Source of the DNA: a virus
Length of the DNA: 32,197 nucleotides
Reading direction: 5' to 3' (one strand)
Virus record (IMG/VR): IMGVR_UViG_3300005935_000072
Location: 1-32,197 of that record
Shown here: positions 15,164 to 21,076 of the stretch, piece after piece
Layout: each line of letters starts with the position of its first letter
Numbering within the stretch: position 1 is the first letter of the stretch
The notes under the pieces: generated by a model
The model's input: the letters and a program-made list of their open reading frames with translations, nothing else
Told to the model about the DNA's origin: nothing
The model's database searches: none
Program-made: the position numbers and the translations under genes

Positions 15164-15449
15164 CGTTTCCTCCTGCCGCCTCTGCGGCTTCTCTTGCCTC
15201 GGCCACCGTTACTGTAATCTCGATATGGTAGGCTGAATTCCATGATGGATCGCGAAAGGTTGTCTTCATTTCGCACTCATCTAGGAACGGTTTGAGTGCT
15301 GTTTGTAATCGCTTGATCTTGTCGGCCTGCGACAGAATCGTGTGCCGCATCTGCCGCAACAGCGAGTCGTTGCCAGTTAGCGGTCGCAGGTCTGTTTTGC
15401 GGATGATCTTGACGACGCTGTGGACTACCTGTTCAATCGTTGGTTTCAT
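15156..15449 (-). CDS. Small unknown protein with shared C-terminal tail
   Basis: This 97-residue protein starts at the ATG at 15449, preceded by the module AGGAGG. The N-terminal 60 residues look helical (IEQVVHSVVKIIRK, later MRHTILSQADKIKRLQTALK). The following part (YHIEITVTVAEAREA) is beta then helix. The last residues, EAAEAAGGNDA, are encoded by a module copy that also carries the ribosome site for the next gene. The gene overlaps its upstream neighbour by 17 bases. Function unknown. Confidence 0.75.
   Translation of the reverse strand: MKPTIEQVVHSVVKIIRKTDLRPLTGNDSLLRQMRHTILSQADKIKRLQTALKPFLDECEMKTTFRDPSWNSAYHIEITVTVAEAREAAEAAGGNDA
15169..15191 (-). promoter_or_regulatory. Hairpin/Shine-Dalgarno module, copy 8
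   Basis: Stem GCCGC 15175-15179 with GCGGC 15184-15188, loop of four, then AGGAGG on the minus strand. It encodes EAAEAAGG and serves the Ala-rich gene. Confidence 0.75.
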
Positions 15450-15633
15450 TGCTACCTCCTGCCGCCCCTGCGGCTTTGATTTCTCGCACGTGTCGGCGAA
15501 TGGCGTAACCATGTGTCCGCGAAGCCATGACGAATTCCCCGTCCTCGCGCTCCAAAACTGTGCAGGGAATCCATTGGCCGCTGATAGTCTGGACTAAAAC
15601 TGTTTGCCCGATTTGCAATTCACTAATTTTCAT
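15433..15633 (-). CDS. Small protein, possible SH3-like barrel, with shared tail
   Basis: This 66-residue protein has short alternating strands (QTVLVQTISGQWIPCTVLER, then GEFVMAS) that suggest a small SH3- or KOW-like barrel. It ends in KAAGAAGGSNETND, another form of the shared tail. The ATG lies after GGGAGG in a module copy. Its 3' end overlaps the next gene by 17 bases. Function unknown. Confidence 0.75.
   Translation of the reverse strand: MKISELQIGQTVLVQTISGQWIPCTVLEREDGEFVMASRTHGYAIRRHVREIKAAGAAGGSNETND
15455..15477 (-). promoter_or_regulatory. Hairpin/Shine-Dalgarno module, copy 7
   Basis: Stem GCCGC 15461-15465 with GCGGC 15470-15474, loop CCCT, then AGGAGG on the minus strand. 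It encodes KAAGAAGG and serves the gene starting at 15449. Confidence 0.75.
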
Positions 15634-15634
15634 C

Positions 15635-15660
15635 CCTTTCCTCCCACCGCGTTCGCGGCT
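15635..15660 (-). promoter_or_regulatory. Hairpin/Shine-Dalgarno module, copy 6
   Basis: Stem CCGC 15647-15650 with GCGG 15655-15658, then GGGAGG on the minus strand. This copy is non-coding: it lies just after the TAATAA of the 35-residue gene and serves the gene starting at 15633. Confidence 0.65.
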
Positions 15661-15663
15661 TTA

Positions 15664-15771
15664 TTACTCGTTAAACAGTGCCCTGATAATTGCCGCCATA
15701 ATAATTGCCGTAGCAATAGTGCCGCATCCGCTTTTTATCGCGCTGGCTATCGCTGCCAATTCAATGTCCAT
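15664..15771 (-). CDS. Very small membrane protein (35 aa)
   Basis: The ATG at 15771 follows the module sequence GGGAGG at good spacing. The product is a single hydrophobic helix with small residues (TIATAIIMAAIIRALF), ending in a double stop (TAATAA). Flanking module copies on both sides support it as a real gene. Likely a small inner-membrane peptide; role unknown. Confidence 0.65.
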   Translation of the reverse strand: MDIELAAIASAIKSGCGTIATAIIMAAIIRALFNE

Positions 15772-15776
15772 TGTCA

Positions 15777-15798
15777 CCTCCCGCCGCTTCAGCGGCTC
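15777..15798 (-). promoter_or_regulatory. Hairpin/Shine-Dalgarno module, copy 5
   Basis: Stem GCCGC 15783-15787 with GCGGC 15792-15796, then GGGAGG on the minus strand. The upstream gene terminates at the TGA in the hairpin. It serves the 35-residue gene. Confidence 0.75.
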
Positions 15799-16199
15799 CT
15801 CTTGATTATCCGAAGTTCTTTGTTTGGATACCGTTGCAAAAACATCTTCCGCTTTAGCTTGAACATATCTGTCTCGTGGCCCTTGAAATCCTCCACTACC
15901 TCGACCCCGTTTTCCATGTACGCGAAGTCGGCAACGTAGGTTATCGCTCGCAGCTTGATGCCTTTCGCGGTTGTGGCCTTTGACTTCAGTTCGTATCGCG
16001 GCTGCAATTCCAGGTCGGTTATCATTCCGTGTTCGGCGAGTAACTTCAATTCCATATACCGCGCCGCTTCACCCTTCGATGCGAACCGAATCCCATCGAC
16101 AAAAGTTGCTTGCGCGTTGTACTTGTGCTTGTGCTTTCGTTCGGGCTTCGGCGTCCTACGAATCTTCGCCGTCTTGTTGGTGATGAGCTTGTAGGCCAT
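15789..16199 (-). CDS. DUF1064-like nuclease-fold protein
   Basis: This 136-residue protein starts at the ATG at 16199, which has GAGG seven bases upstream; the TTG two codons earlier is less likely. After a basic Lys/His/Arg N-terminus it reads FASKGEAARYMELK, LELQPRYEL, YVADFAYM and VVEDFKG. That is the pattern of the phage DUF1064 family and of a PD-(D/E)XK nuclease core (Glu, then Asp, then Glu-Asp-x-Lys). It may be a resolvase or end-processing enzyme for replicating phage DNA. The stop codon lies inside the hairpin of a module copy. Confidence 0.8.
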   Translation of the reverse strand: MAYKLITNKTAKIRRTPKPERKHKHKYNAQATFVDGIRFASKGEAARYMELKLLAEHGMITDLELQPRYELKSKATTAKGIKLRAITYVADFAYMENGVEVVEDFKGHETDMFKLKRKMFLQRYPNKELRIIKRSR

Positions 16200-16201
16200 G
16201 C

Positions 16202-16558
16202 TCAATCCTCATAAAGTAAGCGAAGGTAAAATGTTTTCCACTCGGTCGTGATGCCGAATTCCCCGCTATGCATATACAATAAGCGGTCGGCCAATGGGAA
16301 AAGTGGAGTGGCCTTTTTTATCGGGCTCACTTTTCCCCGGACCTTGAATACATCGAAGACAGATTCTATTCTGTGGATTTCGATTGGCTGGCTGTCTTTG
16401 CTGGGTTCTGTTGACAATTCCAGCCAGTAGTATCTTGCATCTGGAAACTCAAACAGGCGAAGGAGTGGCTCCACGCAGACAAACCAATCTGTATTTGCCA
16501 TTAGCCAGCCGTAATCTCCAACGCCACTGAGCGTTAGTCGTGGACTTGTAATCTTCAT
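16202..16558 (-). CDS. Unknown phage protein (118 aa)
   Basis: This soluble protein is rich in aromatic residues (DARYYWLELS, WKTFYLRLLYED) with an alternating beta pattern. A segment KVSPIKKATPLFPLADRLLY in the C-terminal half is the most distinctive. It has no membrane helix or catalytic signature. The ATG follows GGGAGG four bases after the HNH gene stop, and its own stop precedes the DUF1064 gene start by two bases, so it is part of one operon. Function unknown. Confidence 0.75.
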   Translation of the reverse strand: MKITSPRLTLSGVGDYGWLMANTDWFVCVEPLLRLFEFPDARYYWLELSTEPSKDSQPIEIHRIESVFDVFKVRGKVSPIKKATPLFPLADRLLYMHSGEFGITTEWKTFYLRLLYED

Positions 16559-16561
16559 CGC

Positions 16562-16954
16562 TTATCCTCCCTGGTTCTCGCACCAATCCAATTGATGCCG
16601 AATTACATGAAGCGGAACACCCCGCTCCACCAACAGTAAAATCACACTCGGCAACGCCCGGTCAACTTCTCGCTTGGAAATGGCGTTCGGCATCCGGCCC
16701 CGAAGCCGGTTGACTATCCGGCGACTGTAGTTCACCGGGTCGCACAATCGTTTCAACGCAAGCTGCCGCTCGATAGGCCAGATCGCGTAATCATCTAGCT
16801 CATCGTGGCAACGCCGGCAGGCTCGAATCCAGGCAGCCGGTTCCAGCATCGCCGCCTGCTTGGCAGGTCCACGCGCTATCTCGTGGGTATCGCACGCTTG
16901 CCTCGTACACATCCAGCAAATCGGTTGGCTCAAGCTCCACTCGTCGCGTGTCAA
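16562..16954 (-). CDS. HNH-endonuclease-like protein
   Basis: The core reads PICWMCTRQACDTHEI (CxxC then His-Glu-Ile) and later RACRRCHDEL (CxxCH), the zinc and HNH layout of small phage HNH proteins. A helical C-terminal region follows. I chose a TTG at 16954 because it overlaps the stop of the methyltransferase frame (TTGA) and has GGAG eight bases upstream; an ATG at 17029 in the same frame would add 25 residues with little ordered sequence. The product with the TTG start is 130 residues. Phage HNH enzymes nick DNA during packaging or act as homing enzymes; here the place among DNA-modifying genes is the only hint. Confidence 0.7.
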   Translation of the reverse strand: MTRDEWSLSQPICWMCTRQACDTHEIARGPAKQAAMLEPAAWIRACRRCHDELDDYAIWPIERQLALKRLCDPVNYSRRIVNRLRGRMPNAISKREVDRALPSVILLLVERGVPLHVIRHQLDWCENQGG

Positions 16955-17502
16955 GGCATCGACTCCATTGCTAGTATTCTTCCGCCTATGAACTGTGTCA
17001 CTTGGGGCACAACGGCATTGCCGAGGCATCTAAGTCGGTCCACTCGGCGGGGAACCCCATCAGATACTCGGTTACCCTTACCGGCGGGTACACAAACCGA
17101 TAATTCACGTTCCACCAGTCTCGTAAATTCATCCCCTGCAAACGCTCGAGACGGATTCGCCCACTCCCCTTGCCGTCGCAGCATACCGGACGGGGCACTA
17201 CCGGCGAGGACAAACACGCGGTCACCTCGGAAATGAGCACCAAAGGCACCCGCTGGTATGCAACTCCATTCCGCGTCATACCCGCTCTCGGCCAAGTCCC
17301 CGAGAACCGTTCCCATCCCTCGACCCAACAGCGCTGCCACGTTCTCCATGAGCGCGTACCTTGGTCGTACCAGGCGAATGGTTCGCACCATTTCCCCCCA
17401 GAGTCCCGAACGGCCTCCGGTAATGCCGGCGCGTTTCCCGGCGTTGCTGATGTCTTGGCAGGGGAATCCACCCGTAATGATGTCGCAAGCGATTCGATCC
17501 AT
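16951..17502 (-). CDS. C5-cytosine methyltransferase, catalytic part (motifs IV to X)
   Basis: This frame (183 codons from the ATG at 17502) carries the catalytic half of a Dcm-type enzyme: GGFPCQDIS with catalytic Cys15 (motif IV), MENVAALLGRG (motif VI), FRGDRVFVLA (motif VIII position) and RLRCLGNAVVPQ (motif X). Only about 45 residues separate motifs VIII and X, short for a target-recognition domain. It lacks motif I, which lies in the frame starting at 17681, so the enzyme is split by a minus-one frame change near 17500. AAAGGA lies nine bases before the ATG, so separate translation is possible. Split two-chain cytosine methylases exist (M.AquI). Confidence 0.75.
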   Translation of the reverse strand: MDRIACDIITGGFPCQDISNAGKRAGITGGRSGLWGEMVRTIRLVRPRYALMENVAALLGRGMGTVLGDLAESGYDAEWSCIPAGAFGAHFRGDRVFVLAGSAPSGMLRRQGEWANPSRAFAGDEFTRLVERELSVCVPAGKGNRVSDGVPRRVDRLRCLGNAVVPQVTQFIGGRILAMESMP

Positions 17503-17681
17503 TTATTGAATTCCTTTATGTCTCCCCATCGCCGCGCGTCGGGCCAGTGCTTTTCCAGAACTCGTGTTGCGTATCCGTCATTTTCTACCTGCCATATTGT
17601 TTTGAATCCGCCGGTTCGCTCCAGGCCCAATTCCAGCCCGCCTATCCCAGCGAAGAGGGAGCCGACAGTCAGTTTTTGCAT
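16998..17681 (-). CDS. C5-cytosine methyltransferase N-terminal part, frame continuing through the catalytic region
   Basis: The first about 60 residues are a clear Dcm N-terminus: TVGSLFAGIGGLELGLERTG (motif I, SAM binding), then WQVENDGY and EKHWPDARRWGDI. After residue 60 the frame no longer matches the methylase, whose motifs continue in the minus-one frame, but it stays open for 167 more codons and ends EYLMGFPAEWTDLDASAMP. Strings of this type (WPRxGM, LMGFPxGWTDL) are familiar to me from annotated phage proteins, so the frame may be translated. It could therefore be a truncated or frameshifted methylase, or a dual-coding gene. The ATG follows GGGAAG. Confidence 0.65.
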   Translation of the reverse strand: MQKLTVGSLFAGIGGLELGLERTGGFKTIWQVENDGYATRVLEKHWPDARRWGDIKEFNKWIESLATSLRVDSPAKTSATPGNAPALPEAVRDSGGKWCEPFAWYDQGTRSWRTWQRCWVEGWERFSGTWPRAGMTRNGVAYQRVPLVLISEVTACLSSPVVPRPVCCDGKGSGRIRLERLQGMNLRDWWNVNYRFVYPPVRVTEYLMGFPAEWTDLDASAMPLCPK

Positions 17682-17726
17682 TGACTCACTTCCCGTTCAT
17701 CGCGTGTCATTGGTCGTCCCCAAACG

Positions 17727-17909
17727 CTAATCAGCGACTTCAATCTCAATCTCGATACCAGCCGAGGTGTGCCAGTTACCAGTATCCGCCGAAAGAGTGA
17801 CAATCACCCCGCCTTCAAACGTCAGGCGCATCTCACCCTCATCAAATTCACCTTCCCAAGGTCCTTGCACGGCCACCAAACGTTTCCCGATAAGCTCTTT
17901 CAGTTCCAT
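17727..17909 (-). CDS. Small acidic beta-rich protein (60 aa)
   Basis: The ATG at 17909 follows AGGAGG from a decayed module copy. The protein is mostly alternating strands (RLVAVQGPWEGEFDEGEMRL, VIVTLSADTGNW, GIEIEIEVAD), like a small beta barrel. It is strongly acidic. The in-frame extension to 17945 reads through the remnant of the DUF5131 tail and is not coding. Function unknown. Confidence 0.75.
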   Translation of the reverse strand: MELKELIGKRLVAVQGPWEGEFDEGEMRLTFEGGVIVTLSADTGNWHTSAGIEIEIEVAD

Positions 17910-17915
17910 GGCTTT

Positions 17916-17978
17916 CCTCCTGCGGCTACTGGATACTCGTTCCACTCTCTACCGTGTCGAGCAAGCACCCGGCGCGCT
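17916..17978 (-). pseudogene. Remnant of the DUF5131 gene 3' end reused as a leader
   Basis: On the minus strand this stretch aligns with the last codons of the DUF5131 gene (18432-18500). It shares CCGGG(C/T)GCTTGCTCGAC, GAGAGTGGAA(T/C)GAGTATC and CAG(A/T)AGCC, but has indels and an in-frame TAG and no longer encodes protein. It has also lost about nine bases of the hairpin while keeping AGGAGG, which now serves the next gene. Confidence 0.85.
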
Positions 17979-18425
17979 TCATAAAGGCTTATACCTTGAG
18001 CACTCTGTCTGGGCCGGCCCAGTATGATAACAGCATGTAGAGAACGCATAATGTCCAATCCTACCCGTCTTTAGGTACTTGCACTTATAGCACAGCGATT
18101 CACCCCATTGTCGCAGTGCTGCCAATTTTTGTGCTGCTGATTCCTCCTTGGCTGCATCCTTCCAGGAGTTCGGCACAGACATGTACGCAACACTATCTAG
18201 CTCGAGATGAACCCAAGAAGACTCAAAGCATTTTGGACATTCACTTATGATGGACGCACATCCCTCTTTGTATATTCGTGGACGCAAACACAAAATGTAT
18301 GCTATCCGTTTCCACCGATCATATTTCATGGCATGACCGCAATGCGGACACGTCCCAAAATCACCCCGATGGCTTTCGCAATCTTCGTCGCCGCTCTGAT
18401 GTATTTCGCGTTTACGTCCCGCCAT
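17979..18425 (-). CDS. Cysteine-rich zinc protein of unknown function
   Basis: This 148-residue protein has at least three cysteine pairs: CPHCG near residue 26, ECPKC near 63, and CYKCKY near 111 with further CC and C residues near the end. This suggests two or three zinc ribbons. The N-terminus is charged (GRKREIHQSGDEDCESH). The ATG overlaps the DUF5131 stop (TAATG). The gene lies between an intact DUF5131 3' end and a decayed copy of the same 3' end, which suggests it was inserted there. Function unknown; nucleic-acid binding is plausible. Confidence 0.8.
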   Translation of the reverse strand: MAGRKREIHQSGDEDCESHRGDFGTCPHCGHAMKYDRWKRIAYILCLRPRIYKEGCASIISECPKCFESSWVHLELDSVAYMSVPNSWKDAAKEESAAQKLAALRQWGESLCYKCKYLKTGRIGHYAFSTCCYHTGPAQTECSRYKPL

Positions 18426-19681
18426 TACTCATCTCCCGCCGCGTCTGTGGCTTCTGGATACTCATTCCACTCTCGACCGTCGAGCAAGCGCCCGGCGGCT
18501 TTCTTGCCGACGGGAACCATGCGTTGCCAGTCCTGGTCGTACAGGTCGTGGCATTTGCATTTCGTGTCATCGTCTAGAACTTCGGTGGTTACACCGCACC
18601 GGCATACCCACAATGCCTTCTTGCCGTGCATTTCCCCAGCGTCTTCGCCCGGCATCCACGCGCCCCACTGCTTGAAAAACCAAGGCACGCCCGCCTGGCA
18701 CTGGTCGCGTATCGACCGCACCCAGTCCGGCTTCATCGGTCGCGCGCCGGGGCCCGACTCGCCGCCGACGATTACCCAATCGAGTCGCGGCGCACATTTG
18801 CAGCCCGGTGCCTCGTTGCCCCACGTACCAAACTCCTCAATTGCCTCACATTCAGGACATCCGCACTCGTAATGGATGCAACCGCAATCACAGGGCACAT
18901 CTTTCCCTGCTGAGTCCGCGGATGGGAACGGTTTCCGACAACTCGAACAAAACTCCTTGCTGTCGTTGCCTTCGTATCCGCAAGCCATGCATGACCAGGA
19001 CGGTGGCAAGTAAGGTTCCAAATTCAGCGGACCCAGCAGCGGCTCCGCCGACACGAACCGCACGGCAGCCGGACAGTCCAGTAGGTGTGGGATTCGCTCG
19101 TCGGCTGTTTCCTGGTTCTCGATGGACGTGCCGAGCCAGACGTTTTGTAGGTATCCCCGATAGGTTGCCCTTATCAATTCGTCGTAGATGTCGTCGGTGC
19201 TAAGCTCGTCTTCATCCGTAGCATGGTAATCGCGGAAGCCACGATTGCATGCCTCGGTGGCCATCTGACTGCACCACACTCCCCATGCCGTTAAGTGCGA
19301 GCGGCCCGCGCCCTCCCACTGTTTTTGCAAATAATTGGCCATCCGCTCCGGCCGTTTCGTCAGCACCTGAAACGTATGCTGCGGACAAAGAGCCATCACG
19401 GTGAAAACCCTGTCGATGAACGCATCCGGCACGTCTTCGTGGAACAGGTCGCCCATTGAGCCGACGAAAATCATGCGCGGCTTTTTCCATCGCAACGGAG
19501 CGGCTAGTTTGTCGGGATGTAACGTCAAACGAAACGGATCGTCTGCCGGGTAACCGAATCGCCCGGCAAACCGTTTCGCCATCCGTTCCGCGTAGCAATG
19601 TGCACAGCCCGGGCTGAGCTTCGTACAGCCGGTAACCGGATTCCATGTGGATTCAGTCCACTCGATTTTAGTCTTGCCCAT
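18425..19681 (-). CDS. DUF5131 (phage Gp37/Gp68) three-Cys protein with a Cys-rich insertion
   Basis: This 418-residue protein starts at the ATG at 19681, after AGGAGG. It begins GKTKIEWTESTWNPVTGCTK and has the three-cysteine motif (Cys19, Cys26, Cys29 in GCTKLSPGCAHCYAERM) of the Gp37/Gp68 family, which resembles radical SAM folds. Later family motifs are FVGSMGDLFHEDVP, LTKRPERM, NVWLGTSIENQETADERIPH, VSAEPLLGPLN, VIVGGESGPGARPM and FFKQWG. Family members I recall are near 230 to 270 residues. Here about 70 residues with 12 cysteines (about 229 to 300) are inserted between AEPLLG and DWVIVGG, and another CxC pair lies near 360 and 375. The C-terminus GRLLDGREWNEYPE runs into the shared tail. 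Chemistry unknown. Confidence 0.9.
   Translation of the reverse strand: MGKTKIEWTESTWNPVTGCTKLSPGCAHCYAERMAKRFAGRFGYPADDPFRLTLHPDKLAAPLRWKKPRMIFVGSMGDLFHEDVPDAFIDRVFTVMALCPQHTFQVLTKRPERMANYLQKQWEGAGRSHLTAWGVWCSQMATEACNRGFRDYHATDEDELSTDDIYDELIRATYRGYLQNVWLGTSIENQETADERIPHLLDCPAAVRFVSAEPLLGPLNLEPYLPPSWSCMACGYEGNDSKEFCSSCRKPFPSADSAGKDVPCDCGCIHYECGCPECEAIEEFGTWGNEAPGCKCAPRLDWVIVGGESGPGARPMKPDWVRSIRDQCQAGVPWFFKQWGAWMPGEDAGEMHGKKALWVCRCGVTTEVLDDDTKCKCHDLYDQDWQRMVPVGKKAAGRLLDGREWNEYPEATDAAGDE
18432..18500 (-). promoter_or_regulatory. Hairpin/Shine-Dalgarno module, copy 3, with the DUF5131 3' end
   Basis: A weaker stem (GCCGC 18438-18442 with GTGGC 18447-18451) lies at the end of the DUF5131 gene, followed by GGGAG before the TAATG junction. 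The adjacent coding DNA is the parent-like version of the remnant at 17916-17978. Confidence 0.65.
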
Positions 19682-19949
19682 TGGTTCCTCCTGCCGCCTC
19701 AGCGGCTTCTGGATACTCATTCCACCGCCGTGCAATTTCGCGACCAAGTTGCACAGCATCACAGAACACGGCTTCCGCATCCTGCGCCCTGTCTCGCGAG
19801 TGCAACTGGATTTTGGCGAACGTAATGTTGATGCTTCCCTGAAAGCACAAGGAAACTCGGCCGTATTTGCGATTGCCGACACAAACTAACTTGTCGGTAT
19901 CGGTGTCGATATCACCCTCTACGCAGTCGAATCGCTGTTTGAGTTTCAT
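19668..19949 (-). CDS. Small unknown protein carrying the DUF5131-type tail
   Basis: This 93-residue protein overlaps its upstream neighbour by ATGA and its downstream neighbour by 14 bases. The first 75 residues are mixed beta and helix with two cysteines. The end, RRWNEYPEAAEAAGG, matches the C-terminus of the unrelated DUF5131 protein next door at both DNA and protein level, which implies a recombination-derived 3' end. Function unknown. Confidence 0.75.
   Translation of the reverse strand: MKLKQRFDCVEGDIDTDTDKLVCVGNRKYGRVSLCFQGSINITFAKIQLHSRDRAQDAEAVFCDAVQLGREIARRWNEYPEAAEAAGGTNGQD
19687..19724 (-). promoter_or_regulatory. Hairpin/Shine-Dalgarno module, copy 2
   Basis: Stem GCCGC 19693-19697 with GCGGC 19702-19706, loop of four, then AGGAGG on the minus strand. 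It is preceded by the WNEYPEAAEAAGG coding stretch and serves the DUF5131 gene. Confidence 0.75.
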
Positions 19950-20302
19950 GCTTCACCTCCCGCCGCTTCAGCGGCTTCGTATGTTCCAATCGCGTCCAGT
20001 AAATCATCCGCCATCCGCCTCTCGGGAAGTCCCATTGGATAATCCTCCGCCATTGTTTCCAGCCGCTCGCGATTGTCGAGCAGTTCCTTTGTGAGTGCTT
20101 GCAGCCGCTTGATCTCGACAACGCCAGCCTCGATAGCTGCGAATGCTGCGTCGAGTTTCGCGTTGTACCCAGACAAGTCTCCGGCAAGTGCCCGGAGACG
20201 GTTGCCAACTTTCGCTTCGAGGTCGTCGCACTGAAACACAAGTGTAGCGCCCACGTACTCGCGAATCGTAGCTACTGCGTTTTTGAGTTCGTTTTCACTC
20301 AC
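19946..20302 (-). CDS. Helical unknown protein with shared tail
   Basis: The GTG start at 20302 follows AAAGGG. The 118-residue protein is largely helical and probably a coiled coil (LDAAFAAIEAGVVEIKRLQA, then LLDNRERLETM). It ends in YEAAEAAGGEA, the shared tail, in a module copy that carries GGGAGG for the next gene. No motif was recognised. Confidence 0.75.
   Translation of the reverse strand: MSENELKNAVATIREYVGATLVFQCDDLEAKVGNRLRALAGDLSGYNAKLDAAFAAIEAGVVEIKRLQALTKELLDNRERLETMAEDYPMGLPERRMADDLLDAIGTYEAAEAAGGEA
19956..19978 (-). promoter_or_regulatory. Hairpin/Shine-Dalgarno module, copy 1
   Basis: Stem GCCGC 19962-19966 with GCGGC 19971-19975, then GGGAGG on the minus strand. It encodes EAAEAAGG and serves the gene starting at 19949. 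Confidence 0.75.
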
Positions 20303-20329
20303 GGTTTTTCCCTTTCGGTTTAGTCTTGG

Positions 20330-21076
20330 TCAAAATAACACCTCTTGCCTCAGCCGGTTCGCGGCTATCTCGCAATACTTCTCTTCGATTTCCACCATGA
20401 TGCACTTGCGGCCGAGGTCTTTGCAGGCTCTGCCGGTCGTGCCGCTGCCTGCGAAGGGGTCGAGGACGAGGCCGTCTGGTGTGGCGCTTAGTATGTCACG
20501 AACAAGCGGCAAAGGCTTCATTGTGGGGTGAATATCATCGCCGTCCCGCCGGTGTCGAAACACAGTACCCAGATCGTGACGGATGAAATTATCGGCAGTC
20601 CCCTTCGAGGCATGAAGTATAAATTCCGCCTGCTGCCTGAATCCGTTTCCCATGCCGAAGTGAATCTTGTCCCACACTAAGCACGAACGAGCCGACCACC
20701 CTGCGGATTCAATTGCTCCATGTAGAACTGGCCACTGCCTCCAGTCGATGAAGCTGAAAAAATGTCCCCCTCGAGCCGAGACTCTAAAAAGCTCGACGGC
20801 CAATAGTCGAACCATCATGGCAAAACCATGGGCACTCAGATTGTCTCCGCCAATCCATTGTTCGTGTTTTCCGTTCTCGCGCCGCATCTTTCCACGACTC
20901 CGCATTTGAGCGCTCTGGCGGGCACCGCTCGAATACGGCGGATCGGTGAAAATGGTCGCTACCAAAGAACTCTCGATCGACCCTAATAACTGCCAATCGC
21001 AGTTGTAAAGCGTAATGCCGTCCTTGCATTCGCAGGGTTGCTTTCCGCATCGGTAACAGGCAGGGAGCTTGGTCAT
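20330..21076 (-). CDS. Beta-class DNA methylase (DPPY; probable N6-adenine)
   Basis: This 248-residue SAM-dependent DNA methyltransferase has the catalytic DPPY motif at residues 45-48, ahead of the SAM-binding motif DPFAGSGTTG (206-215). This is the beta-class order, with HPTMKPL just before the SAM motif as is usual. DPPY favours N6-adenine over N4-cytosine. The N-terminus carries a small Cys cluster (CYRCGKQPCEC), perhaps a zinc knuckle. No restriction nuclease is adjacent, so it is likely an orphan phage methylase that protects DNA from host restriction or marks replication. It overlaps the upstream gene by ATGA. Confidence 0.92.
   Translation of the reverse strand: MTKLPACYRCGKQPCECKDGITLYNCDWQLLGSIESSLVATIFTDPPYSSGARQSAQMRSRGKMRRENGKHEQWIGGDNLSAHGFAMMVRLLAVELFRVSARGGHFFSFIDWRQWPVLHGAIESAGWSARSCLVWDKIHFGMGNGFRQQAEFILHASKGTADNFIRHDLGTVFRHRRDGDDIHPTMKPLPLVRDILSATPDGLVLDPFAGSGTTGRACKDLGRKCIMVEIEEKYCEIAANRLRQEVLF

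Noticed and set aside
17670-17710. 13-codon leader ORF overlapping the methylase start
   Set aside because: It has no ribosome site and could occur by chance.
18567-18824. Alternative frames inside the DUF5131 gene
   Set aside because: Arg-rich shadow sequence with no start signal; the DUF5131 frame has clear family motifs throughout.
14532-19978. CRISPR array or integron cassette array
   Set aside because: The repeated element is separated by whole genes of different length, lacks spacer structure, and is too short and not attC-like; no Cas or integrase gene is present.
20340-20366. Possible tenth module copy at the end of the adenine methylase gene
   Set aside because: The resemblance comes from the usual methylase C-terminal codons (AANRLRQE); the stem is imperfect and the next gene uses a separate AAAGGG site.
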